Assembly: GCA_030425715.1 (NCBI GenBank)
Contig: JAUIAA010000062.1
Location: 1-9,280, forward strand
Origin: Bacteroidia bacterium
GTDB taxonomy: Bacteria > Bacteroidota > Bacteroidia > Flavobacteriales > Flavobacteriaceae
DNA: 9,280 bases
Direction: 5' to 3'
Position 1 is the stretch's first letter, and each line of letters begins with the position of its first letter. Below the pieces are notes generated by a model. It made no database searches. It worked only from the letters and a program-made list of their open reading frames with translations, and had not been told where the DNA came from. The translations under genes were made by a program, and so were the position numbers. Of the stretch, positions 1 through 6,499 are shown one piece after another.

Positions 1-696
1 GCTATGGCAATGTACAATATTGACTCTTCTATCTACGGTTTTGCTCGTTCAAGTTTTAACCAAGCTCTAACTAAAGGTTGGCCATTATACATGAGTACTA
101 AAAATACTATTTTAAAAGCTTATGATGGTAGGTTTAAAGATATTTTTCAAGAGGTATATGAAAATGAATTTAAAGATAAATTTGCCGAAGCTGGAATTAC
201 CTACGAACACAGATTAATTGATGATATGGTAGCCTCTGCTATGAAATGGAGTGGCGGCTTTGTTTGGGCTTGTAAAAATTATGATGGAGATGTGCAATCG
301 GATACGGTAGCTCAAGGGTTTGGATCTTTAGGTTTGATGACATCTGTTTTGGTAACACCAGATGGAAAAACATTAGAGGCTGAGGCTGCACACGGTACCG
401 TAACACGTCACTATCGTGAACACCAAAAAGGTAATGCAACTTCTACCAATCCGTTAGCATCTATTTTTGCATGGACAAGAGGGTTAGAACACAGAGGGAA
501 ATTAGACAATAACCAAGCGTTAATCAATTTCTGTCATGCTTTAGAAAAAGTTTGTATTGATACGGTTGAAGGCGGAAAGATGACTAAAGATTTAGCTCTT
601 TTAATCCACAAAGAAAATATGACCACCGATAATTATTTGAATACACAAGATTTTTTAAATGAATTGAAAATAAATTTAGACAAAGCATTGGCTTAA
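1..696 (+). CDS. icd: NADP-dependent isocitrate dehydrogenase, C-terminal part (5' end outside window)
   Basis: This enzyme oxidatively decarboxylates isocitrate to 2-oxoglutarate with NADP+ in the TCA cycle, in the cytoplasm. The frame is open from base 1, so the ATG at position 4 is internal, matching the MYN segment near residue 180 of the human enzyme. The 231 visible residues closely follow the eukaryotic-type homodimeric IDH (human IDH1-like, about 410 residues), not the E. coli Icd type. Landmarks are the segments KGWPLYMSTKNTI and YDGRFKDIFQE, the metal-binding aspartates in RLIDDMVA and NYDGDVQSD, the NADP-binding HGTVTRHYR, and STNPLASIFAWTRGL. The C-terminal MTKDLALLI and a final helix are intact. 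About 180 N-terminal residues, including the substrate-binding arginines, lie off the window. It is transcribed alone here and ends at a strong terminator. The family call is secure. The symbol follows general usage. Confidence 0.96.
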   Translation, partial: AMAMYNIDSSIYGFARSSFNQALTKGWPLYMSTKNTILKAYDGRFKDIFQEVYENEFKDKFAEAGITYEHRLIDDMVASAMKWSGGFVWACKNYDGDVQSDTVAQGFGSLGLMTSVLVTPDGKTLEAEAAHGTVTRHYREHQKGNATSTNPLASIFAWTRGLEHRGKLDNNQALINFCHALEKVCIDTVEGGKMTKDLALLIHKENMTTDNYLNTQDFLNELKINLDKALA

Positions 697-715
697 TCTA
701 AATTCAAGTAATTTT

Positions 716-763
716 AAACTTCTATAAGTTTCTAAACACCAAGAAATTTATAGAAGTTTTTTT
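716..763 (+). terminator. Intrinsic terminator after the isocitrate dehydrogenase gene
   Basis: An 18-base stem pairs 716-733 with 742-759. All pairs are Watson-Crick except one G-U, and the loop is 8 bases. The right arm runs into a T tract (757-763). It begins about 20 bases after the stop codon, which fits rho-independent termination of the upstream gene. Confidence 0.9.
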
Positions 764-816
764 ATGCTTTTATTTCACAAAACTTATAACTAACTTCGTT
801 TGGCAAAACCAATGCA

Positions 817-1062
817 ATGAGCAGTTCTATAAAAAAGAAATCTAAATCGGAAAATATCAGTGTTAAAAATGGTGCCAAATACTTAGCTATTGCACTACCG
901 TTAATGTTTTTAGCCCCTGTAATTATTACCATTGGGTTTAAAGCCATTGCAAAAAGTAATGCTTATTTTTTACTTATTATTGGGTGTGTTTTAGCCGTAA
1001 TTACCATTGCTTTGGTAACTCAGGGAATTCGAATTATTCTAAAAGCCATGTTCAATTCATGA
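817..1062 (+). CDS. Small two-helix membrane protein, DUF6095-like
   Basis: This 81-residue protein has a lysine-rich, hydrophilic N-terminus (SSSIKKKSKSE) and two hydrophobic helices at about residues 21-44 and 48-70. A short amphipathic tail (IRIILKAMF) follows. The pattern KYLAIALPLMFLAPVIITIGF resembles, from memory, the small Bacteroidota family DUF6095, which has no assigned function. It probably sits in the inner membrane with a cytoplasmic N-terminus by the positive-inside rule. The stop TGA (1060-1062) overlaps the next gene's ATG in ATGA, so the two are very likely co-translated. It follows the terminator at 716-763. A weak -7-like box, TAACTTCG (791-798), is the best promoter candidate. 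No Shine-Dalgarno is visible. The gene is clear from length, composition and coupling. The family name is from recall. Confidence 0.82.
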   Translation: MSSSIKKKSKSENISVKNGAKYLAIALPLMFLAPVIITIGFKAIAKSNAYFLLIIGCVLAVITIALVTQGIRIILKAMFNS

Positions 1063-2117
1063 GAATAAAAATTGCGTGGACTAAGTTAAGTCAATGGGAA
1101 CATTGGCCTACTTTTATGTTTTATGTTCCGCTAATCCCTTATTATCTTTGGAAAGCAATAAAAGCAGGAAACCCTGTGTATTATTTAGCTACAAACCCTG
1201 GTATTTTATATTCGGGTAATGGTTCCGAATCAAAATTTAAAACCTTAGCCTTAATTCCAGATAATTTTAAACCAAAAAGTATATTAATTCTTAAAGAAAC
1301 ATCTTTTAAAAGTGTTGTAGCAGCACTGGCAAAAAAGGGCTTACAATACCCCATTATTGCAAAACCAGATATAGGTTTTAGAGGCTATTTGGTAAAAAAA
1401 ATAGAATCGGAAGCAGCACTAAATAAGTACTTTAATTGCATAGAAACCAATATCATTTTACAAGAATTTATAAGTTATGAAAACGAAATAGGCGTTTTTT
1501 ACCATAAAATACCTGGCGAAGAAAAAGGTAAAATTACCTCTATTACTTTAAAAAAATATTCCACCATTATAGGAGATGGGAAAAATACTTTACACCATTT
1601 AATTTTAAATGACGAAAGAGCATTTTTATACTACAATTTGATGAAAAGCATCCATCAAAAAGATATGCATAAAGTTGTTCCTAAAAACAAAAAAGTAGTA
1701 CTTAGTGTTATAGGAAACCATTCTAAAGGAACTGAATTTATCAATGGCAACCAGTTAATTAATAATGCTTTAGAAAACACATTTCAAACGATATGTAATG
1801 ATATCAAGGGTTGGAATTATGGGCGAATTGACCTAAAATACAATTCTATTGAAGAACTAGAAAAAGGCAAGAATTTTACCATTATAGAAATTAACGGAAT
1901 TATATCTGAACCGACTCATATTTACGACCCTTCGAATGGTGCGAGTTATTTTGATGCGCTCAAATCTATTAAAAAACATTGGGAGATTATGGATACGATA
2001 GCTCTAAAAAATCATCGGAATTTTGGTGTGCCTTATCCTAAATTAAAACCCTATTTATTAAATATGCTCGCCTTGAGAAAACATGCCAAAATGCTTAAAA
2101 AATTAAATAAAATTTAA
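1059..2117 (+). CDS. ATP-grasp domain protein, substrate unknown
   Basis: This 352-residue protein starts at ATG 1059, overlapping the upstream stop. An in-frame start at 984 would lie inside the upstream gene and add 25 residues unlikely to be native. The N-terminus (about 1-60) carries an aromatic-rich hydrophobic segment (FMFYVPLIPYYLW). ATP-grasp features follow. IIAKPDIGFRGYLV (99-112) provides the nucleotide-binding lysine K102 and a glycine loop. IILQEFI (132-138) holds the acidic hinge residue E136. RIDLKY (256-261) and IIEING (275-280) give D258, E277 and N279, the expected metal ligands. The SEPTHIYDP segment comes next. The fold joins a carboxylate to an amine or other nucleophile through an acyl phosphate, as in D-Ala-D-Ala ligase. 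The substrate here cannot be told, and a D-Ala-D-Ala ligase label would go too far. Coupling to a membrane protein suggests an envelope-related role, which is inference. The 3' end overlaps the convergent DinB-like gene by four bases. Confidence 0.85.
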   Translation: MRIKIAWTKLSQWEHWPTFMFYVPLIPYYLWKAIKAGNPVYYLATNPGILYSGNGSESKFKTLALIPDNFKPKSILILKETSFKSVVAALAKKGLQYPIIAKPDIGFRGYLVKKIESEAALNKYFNCIETNIILQEFISYENEIGVFYHKIPGEEKGKITSITLKKYSTIIGDGKNTLHHLILNDERAFLYYNLMKSIHQKDMHKVVPKNKKVVLSVIGNHSKGTEFINGNQLINNALENTFQTICNDIKGWNYGRIDLKYNSIEELEKGKNFTIIEINGIISEPTHIYDPSNGASYFDALKSIKKHWEIMDTIALKNHRNFGVPYPKLKPYLLNMLALRKHAKMLKKLNKI

Positions 2118-2611
2118 GCACTCATATTGGTATTTCGTGGGGTAGTAGGATTATATCCAAAATCCTCATCTGGCAATTGAATATTCAACTGATTGATAAT
2201 ATACCCAATACTTGCAAAATGATGTATGGCGTGGCTATGCGCTTGAATTAACACCGAAGCCAAAGTATAGTTTGCCGTTACCACTCCATTGCCCAAATCA
2301 TCACTCACTTGTACAATACGGTCTAAATTTACAGTTTCAAGTGCTTGTAAGTTTTGAATGGTTGTTTCAAAATAATACAAACCAGAAGCAACTTTGTTTT
2401 CAGCAACTACATTTCTTTTTCTAGCAGTTAAATCAATTTTACCACCGTGTAAACCATCTGTTATACAATCAAACACATCTAAAATATGACGCATATGCAC
2501 CCCAATACTAGAATGATAGGGCGCTACAGATTTGTCGCAATACTGTGCATCATCTATAGAATTTAGGAGCTTTATACCTCTTTCTAAGTTTTGGATAATT
2601 GTTGGAATCAT
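2114..2611 (-). CDS. DinB/YfiT-like putative metal-dependent four-helix protein
   Basis: This 165-residue, mostly helical protein has the histidine arrangement of the DinB/YfiT superfamily. H39 and H42 lie in GVHMRHILDVFDC on the second helix. HSHAIHHFASIGYI supplies H127 and H131 in an HxxxH spacing on the last core helix. In this family three histidines usually bind a divalent metal. Members include thiol-dependent S-transferases and many proteins of unknown activity, so no reaction is assigned. No signal peptide is present, so it should be cytoplasmic. It lies 39 bases downstream of the LysE-family gene on the same strand, with no good promoter between, and is probably co-transcribed with it. 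Its TAA stop shares the palindrome TTAA (2114-2117) with the stop of the convergent ATP-grasp gene. No terminator separates the two. Confidence 0.82.
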   Translation of the reverse strand: MIPTIIQNLERGIKLLNSIDDAQYCDKSVAPYHSSIGVHMRHILDVFDCITDGLHGGKIDLTARKRNVVAENKVASGLYYFETTIQNLQALETVNLDRIVQVSDDLGNGVVTANYTLASVLIQAHSHAIHHFASIGYIINQLNIQLPDEDFGYNPTTPRNTNMSA

Positions 2612-2650
2612 TAATTTTTTTGATGTTTTGACGCTAATATAATAATATAA

Positions 2651-3268
2651 TTACTTTATTAAATTAATTAGCGCTAAAATTCCGAGTACTAGAAATAAAA
2701 CACTTAATATATAGTTGATGTTTCTGGCAATAAACTGTGCTTTATTTTCGATCCATTCTGCAAATGAAATATACACCAAAAACAATACAAAAGCGCCAAA
2801 AGATGCTCCCAATACAAAAACATTAATCCAAGGTTGTTGCATGATTAACCATTCTTTCTTTTCAAGAAATGCACTCATAAAAAAATAAAAAGGAATGGCT
2901 AACATATTCATGGTAGAGAGTAGTATTCCAATAAAAAAATAATTCCCTTTTCTACTATTGGAATTATTATTCTTTACCTTTTTTCTAGCTTGCATAAAAA
3001 ACACCAAAGACATGGCAAAAAGTACAAAAATACCAGCCTGACTCAACCATTCTAAAATTTCTGGATTTTTGATAAAATACTTGGCAAATTCTAGAGCAAT
3101 ATAAGCCTGTGGTATCACTACCAAAGCAGCACCTATTGAAAATAAAAGTGCCGTTTTCTTATCCTTTTGAATTTTAGTTCTTACCGCTGTCATGTTTAGC
3201 ATACCTGGTGGTACTAACCCAATAAATGCCATGGTAAAACCCAAACTAAAATGTAAGATATATTGCAT
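2651..3268 (-). CDS. LysE family membrane transporter
   Basis: This 205-residue integral membrane protein has six predicted helices (about 5-24, 38-60, 75-93, 110-134, 146-170 and 182-203), the usual size and topology of LysE/RhtB exporters. The family's N-terminal signature appears as LVPPGMLNMTAV (18-29). A second conserved stretch with N121 appears in GILLSTMNMLAIPFY (114-128). A lysine- and asparagine-rich loop (95-108) separates the two halves. Relatives export amino acids such as lysine, arginine or homoserine lactones. This substrate cannot be predicted, and many flavobacterial members are uncharacterised. The start ATG (3266-3268) is preceded by a consensus -7 box at 3285-3292. The DinB-like gene follows 39 bases after the stop, probably as an operon. 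Confidence 0.88.
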   Translation of the reverse strand: MQYILHFSLGFTMAFIGLVPPGMLNMTAVRTKIQKDKKTALLFSIGAALVVIPQAYIALEFAKYFIKNPEILEWLSQAGIFVLFAMSLVFFMQARKKVKNNNSNSRKGNYFFIGILLSTMNMLAIPFYFFMSAFLEKKEWLIMQQPWINVFVLGASFGAFVLFLVYISFAEWIENKAQFIARNINYILSVLFLVLGILALINLIK

Positions 3269-3284
3269 AAAAAATATTGTTTGC

Positions 3285-3292
3285 CAAAAGTA
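3285..3292 (-). promoter_or_regulatory. Promoter -7 box for the LysE-family gene
   Basis: On the minus strand this reads TACTTTTG, an exact match to the Bacteroidota -7 consensus TAnnTTTG. It lies 17 bases from the ATG, giving a short leader typical of flavobacteria. No good TTTG -33 element sits at the expected distance, so only the -7 part is supported. Confidence 0.5.
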
Positions 3293-3321
3293 ACAATCTT
3301 TTAATTAAATATTTTGATTTA

Positions 3322-3480
3322 AAAATTATTTAATGTTTTGATAAAGCCATCTGAAACCCTACCGTAGTTTTCTCTCAACTTATACGATCTAATTTCCCCA
3401 ATGGGAAAATAATTATATAAGCATGATAACTCGTTATCCTATAGCTTTTAAGCTTGCAATGTGCTGCTTTCACCCTTAAT
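3322..3480. other. Intergenic island with short inverted repeats and open frames
   Basis: The 241-base gap between the LysE-family gene and the flippase gene has two parts. Bases 3291-3340 are about 10 percent GC, whereas 3341-3480 are about 35 percent GC. The GC-richer part holds three short perfect inverted repeats: 3393-3398/3403-3408 (TTTCCC/GGGAAA), 3425-3430/3433-3438 (GATAAC/GTTATC) and 3443-3447/3450-3454 (AGCTT/AAGCT). On the minus strand, 3438-3322 is open for 39 codons. It contains GEIRSYKLRENYGRVSDG and ends in TAA (3319-3321), but it has no ATG start. A second minus frame from GTG 3473 is open for 32 codons. This could be a gene remnant, a dispersed intergenic repeat or a small RNA. 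I do not recognise it with certainty and assign no function. Confidence 0.35.
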
Positions 3481-3509
3481 TAAAGCATTATTAAACTGAA
3501 ATTTAATAG

Positions 3510-4964
3510 TTAGAAATATTTCTTAACCAACCGATTAATCTCATGAGACAATTGCAATTTTACAATAACAAGTCCAAATATTGCAGTGATTAAAACACTT
3601 TTAATAATTACATTAAGGTAGGGTGATAAACCAAAGGAAATAAAGGAGAATACGATATACAAAAGCAAAATTAATCCAACAATTTTCAAACTATTTGCCG
3701 AATAGGGTTGTAATTGCATTTTGTATTGGATATAGATTATTTTAATGATTCCAAAAATAACTACTACCAAAAAAGTTGCAAGAGCTGCTCCATTAATACC
3801 AAAATATTCAATCATAATTCTATTCAACACAATCACACTTACTGCCATTGCAATTGATAAATAAAAAAATACTTTATAGTATTTTGAATTGGTAAGAATG
3901 GCTCCATTTGTACCTAAAGAGAGCTTAAACAATTCTGATAAGGAAATGATTAAAACAATAGGAATACCTACCATATATTCTGGTTTATCAATAATTTGGT
4001 ATACATCTTGAATATTTAAATTAATGAGTAAAAAGAGTAAACCTCCACCAATTAATAACATATCTGAGCTTTTTTTATACAAAAAACCTACCTCCTTTAT
4101 ATTATTATCATTCAATTCTTTAGCAGTGATTGGGTTGATGATTTGTTGCATGGCCCTTGACGGAATTGCAATAACAGATGCAATATATACGCCAACAGAA
4201 TAATAAGCTACTTGTGCAATTTTTTCTAATTGCGGAATCATAAACTTATCTATTTCTAACAAAATACTACCTGCAGATCCAGCAAGAATAATATAAAATG
4301 AAAAAGACAAGATTTCTTTAATATTCTTTGGTAAACTAAATTTTTGAAAGGATGGAAAATATAAACTATATGCGTATAATTTTATAATTACTAACCTTAA
4401 AAAATACACTACAACCAATGCGTAAATAAATTGATCGCTGTTAATCACACCAAAGTGGAGTAAAAACAATAAGCCCATTACACAAACTCGGGCAAATACT
4501 TCGCGAATAAAATTACCAAAAACCGATTTCATCTGTACTTTACTCCAAGCATAAAACACTTCAAAATATCCCATAAAAATGGCAATGATAAAAATCAAAT
4601 AAGTGTATTTTTTTATGATGATATTCTCTCTAGAAAGGGATTCAGCTATAAAATTGTAAAAAAATGTAGATAGAAAAGCCAGCGGTATTATAATTAACAA
4701 TGGCAAAAAAATTGCTGTAATTAAAAAATTATCACGTTCTGTTTTATTTTTATAGGAAGTAAAAAATTTGATAATGGTATGTTGCATTCCAAAAACCAAA
4801 AGAGGCATTACTATATTGGCAGCCGACAATAAAAATGTGACCAATCCAAAATAATCTGCTTCTAAAAAATGAGTGTATAAAAAAAGTACGTTAATCCCTC
4901 CAATGGCAAAACCCAAAAATATAATAAGGGTATTTTTAAACGATTGCTGTGCTACAATACCCAT
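3510..4964 (-). CDS. Wzx-like polysaccharide flippase (oligosaccharide flippase family)
   Basis: This 484-residue polytopic membrane protein has about 12 to 14 hydrophobic segments across its length, the size and layout of the polysaccharide-transport branch of the MOP superfamily. The N-terminus resembles that family (QQSFKNTLIIFLGFAIGGIN, then YFGLVTFLLSAANIVMPLLV). Inner features include LLEIDKFMIP near residue 248, PITAKELN, LGTNGAILTNSKYYK and a FGINGAALATF motif near helix 11. Such proteins flip lipid-linked oligosaccharides across the inner membrane for O-antigen, capsule or other envelope glycans. Its start ATG (4962-4964) overlaps the MATE stop by one base (TAATG), so it is translationally coupled. 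No glycosyltransferase or polymerase genes are nearby, so its glycan cannot be inferred. No clear terminator follows its stop. Confidence 0.88.
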   Translation of the reverse strand: MGIVAQQSFKNTLIIFLGFAIGGINVLFLYTHFLEADYFGLVTFLLSAANIVMPLLVFGMQHTIIKFFTSYKNKTERDNFLITAIFLPLLIIIPLAFLSTFFYNFIAESLSRENIIIKKYTYLIFIIAIFMGYFEVFYAWSKVQMKSVFGNFIREVFARVCVMGLLFLLHFGVINSDQFIYALVVVYFLRLVIIKLYAYSLYFPSFQKFSLPKNIKEILSFSFYIILAGSAGSILLEIDKFMIPQLEKIAQVAYYSVGVYIASVIAIPSRAMQQIINPITAKELNDNNIKEVGFLYKKSSDMLLIGGGLLFLLINLNIQDVYQIIDKPEYMVGIPIVLIISLSELFKLSLGTNGAILTNSKYYKVFFYLSIAMAVSVIVLNRIMIEYFGINGAALATFLVVVIFGIIKIIYIQYKMQLQPYSANSLKIVGLILLLYIVFSFISFGLSPYLNVIIKSVLITAIFGLVIVKLQLSHEINRLVKKYF

Positions 4965-6313
4965 TATTTATTTTCTTGAATTAGCTTATTAGACAGGTGA
5001 TTAAATCTTAAAAATAATAGTATTGCCGAGGTAGTTAGCCCTCCTAACAAACCAATCCATATACCTTGCGAACCAAGACCTGCCATTTTTCCTAAATAAT
5101 ACGATAATGGAAACCCCACCACCCAATAGGCGATAAATGTTAAAAATGTTGGAATTTTCACATCTTGCATTCCGCGTAATGCACCTAAAACCACCACTTG
5201 AAATCCGTCAGATAATTGAAAAATTCCTGCAATCAACAATAAAGATGCTGCGGTTGAAATTACCAGTTCATGCTCAATATAAATAGTTGGCAACCAATTT
5301 TTAAGTACAAAAAAACCAATTGCAAAGAAAAATTCAATGATAAATACTTGTAAAAAAATAGAAAAACTAATGCGTCGTAAATCGGTAAAGTTTTGTAATC
5401 CTTTTTGGTTCCCTACCCTAATAGTTGCGGTTACCCCTAATCCTACAGCAATCATAAAGGTCATGGAGGATAAGTTCAAGGCAATCTGATTTGCCGCTTG
5501 ATCAATGGTTCCTAAAGTTCCTGCCAGCCATATAGCCGCAGTAAACACACCTACCTCAAAAAGCATTTGCATGGCTGTTGGAAAGCCTAGGTTTATAATT
5601 TTTGTAAATATTTTTTTTTGAATTTCTTGCCATTTTAATTTTACAAAAAATGCTTTGAATTTTTCTTTTTTTCTTAAAATCCAAATGATAAAAATAAGCA
5701 TGGCAAACCTTGAAAATAAGGTGCCTATTGCAGCGCCTTCTAATTCTAACCGTGGAAAAATCCAAATACCATAAATCAATAAAAAATTTAATACCACATT
5801 TACCACATTGGCAATAACGGTGGCATACATGCCGTATTTGGTTTGCGATAGTCCATCTGTAAATTGCTTAAAAGCTTGAAATATCATCAAAGGAATCATA
5901 GAAAAGGCTACAATTTCAAGGTAAGGTATTGCCAATGCTACCACTTCTGGTGGCTGATTCATATATTTCATAATTGGCATGGCAAGAACCAATATCAAAA
6001 ACATGGCAACGCCTAAAGCAGTACATAAAATCAATCCATGTTGGAATATATTTCTACCTTTTTCTAAATCGCCTTCTCCATCTGCCTCGGCAATTAAAGG
6101 CGTAATAGCCAAAGAGAATCCTATTCCTAAAGAAAAAGCAATAAAAACAAAACTATTCCCAAGCGAAACGGCTGCCAAAGGGGCTGCTCCTAATCTTCCA
6201 ACCATTATATTATCTGCCAATCCCACCACTATATGTCCTAAATGACCAATCATTACAGGGAATGCTAGTTTAAGGTTGTATTTAAATTCAGATGTATATT
6301 GAGATAAATTCAA
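4964..6313 (-). CDS. MATE family efflux transporter, NorM type, with TTG start
   Basis: This 449-residue protein has twelve predicted helices in two related halves, the standard MATE size. It exports cationic drugs or metabolites across the inner membrane using a Na+ or H+ gradient. Acidic residues seen here are D34 (GLADNIMVG), E253 (LFEVGVF) and D369 (FQLSDGFQ). They align with D36, E255 and D371 of Vibrio NorM at a constant offset of two. The GALRGMQD motif typical of NorM follows D369. The start is unusual. The codon at 6313-6311 is TTG, directly preceded in frame by TAA, so translation cannot begin upstream. The next ATG is residue 21, inside helix 1. The N-terminus MNLSQYTSEFKYNLKLA looks family-typical, which supports TTG. 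The gene leads a two-gene unit with the flippase. The substrate is unknown. Confidence 0.92.
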   Translation of the reverse strand: MNLSQYTSEFKYNLKLAFPVMIGHLGHIVVGLADNIMVGRLGAAPLAAVSLGNSFVFIAFSLGIGFSLAITPLIAEADGEGDLEKGRNIFQHGLILCTALGVAMFLILVLAMPIMKYMNQPPEVVALAIPYLEIVAFSMIPLMIFQAFKQFTDGLSQTKYGMYATVIANVVNVVLNFLLIYGIWIFPRLELEGAAIGTLFSRFAMLIFIIWILRKKEKFKAFFVKLKWQEIQKKIFTKIINLGFPTAMQMLFEVGVFTAAIWLAGTLGTIDQAANQIALNLSSMTFMIAVGLGVTATIRVGNQKGLQNFTDLRRISFSIFLQVFIIEFFFAIGFFVLKNWLPTIYIEHELVISTAASLLLIAGIFQLSDGFQVVVLGALRGMQDVKIPTFLTFIAYWVVGFPLSYYLGKMAGLGSQGIWIGLLGGLTTSAILLFLRFNHLSNKLIQENK

Positions 6314-6337
6314 TTATGGTATTTTTATTTAAGTTTA

Positions 6338-6345
6338 CAAATTTA
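6338..6345 (-). promoter_or_regulatory. Promoter -7 box for the MATE-flippase unit
   Basis: The minus strand reads TAAATTTG, an exact fit to TAnnTTTG, 25 bases upstream of the TTG start. A TTTG at 6363-6360 lies only 14 bases further upstream, shorter than the usual -33 to -7 spacing. Only the -7 element is therefore convincing. Confidence 0.45.
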
Positions 6346-6417
6346 ATTTTTTAAGAAAGCAAATTAGAAAATTGTTTGATTATTATTTGACAACTCTTTT
6401 TTTTAACTCCAATAGAT

Positions 6418-6452
6418 ATTGTTATGAATTATGAATCAATTTCATACCTTTA
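6418..6452 (+). promoter_or_regulatory. Candidate promoter for the MscS-type channel gene
   Basis: ATTG (6418-6421) is followed after 23 bases by TACCTTTA (6445-6452), which differs from TAnnTTTG only at its last base. Transcription would begin near 6458, giving a leader of about 40 bases before ATG 6500. This would place the in-frame ATG at 6431 upstream of the transcript. It is a moderate match only. Confidence 0.35.
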
Positions 6453-6499
6453 CCACCAATTTTTATATCAAAAAAAACAATTTAAAATTTATTATTAAA

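Noticed and set aside
984..1058. Upstream extension of the ATP-grasp frame beginning at ATG 984
   Set aside because: It lies entirely inside the DUF6095-like gene, and the ATGA overlap at 1059 gives a better start.
3291..3509. Insertion sequence or MITE in the gap between the LysE-family and flippase genes
   Set aside because: I found no terminal inverted repeats or target-site duplication framing the gap. TTAATTAAA occurs at both sides (near 3300 and 3476), but it is too simple in AT-rich DNA to count.
5979..6245. 88-codon plus-strand open frame inside the MATE gene
   Set aside because: It is antisense to a well-conserved coding region, its translation is low in complexity (Lys, Pro and Ala rich), and no promoter supports it.
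6431..6499. Upstream ATG for the MscS-type gene, adding 23 residues
   Set aside because: The added residues (Asn, Phe and Lys rich) are not family-like, and a promoter-like box (6445-6452) lies within this stretch. ATG 6500 gives the normal MscS N-terminus.
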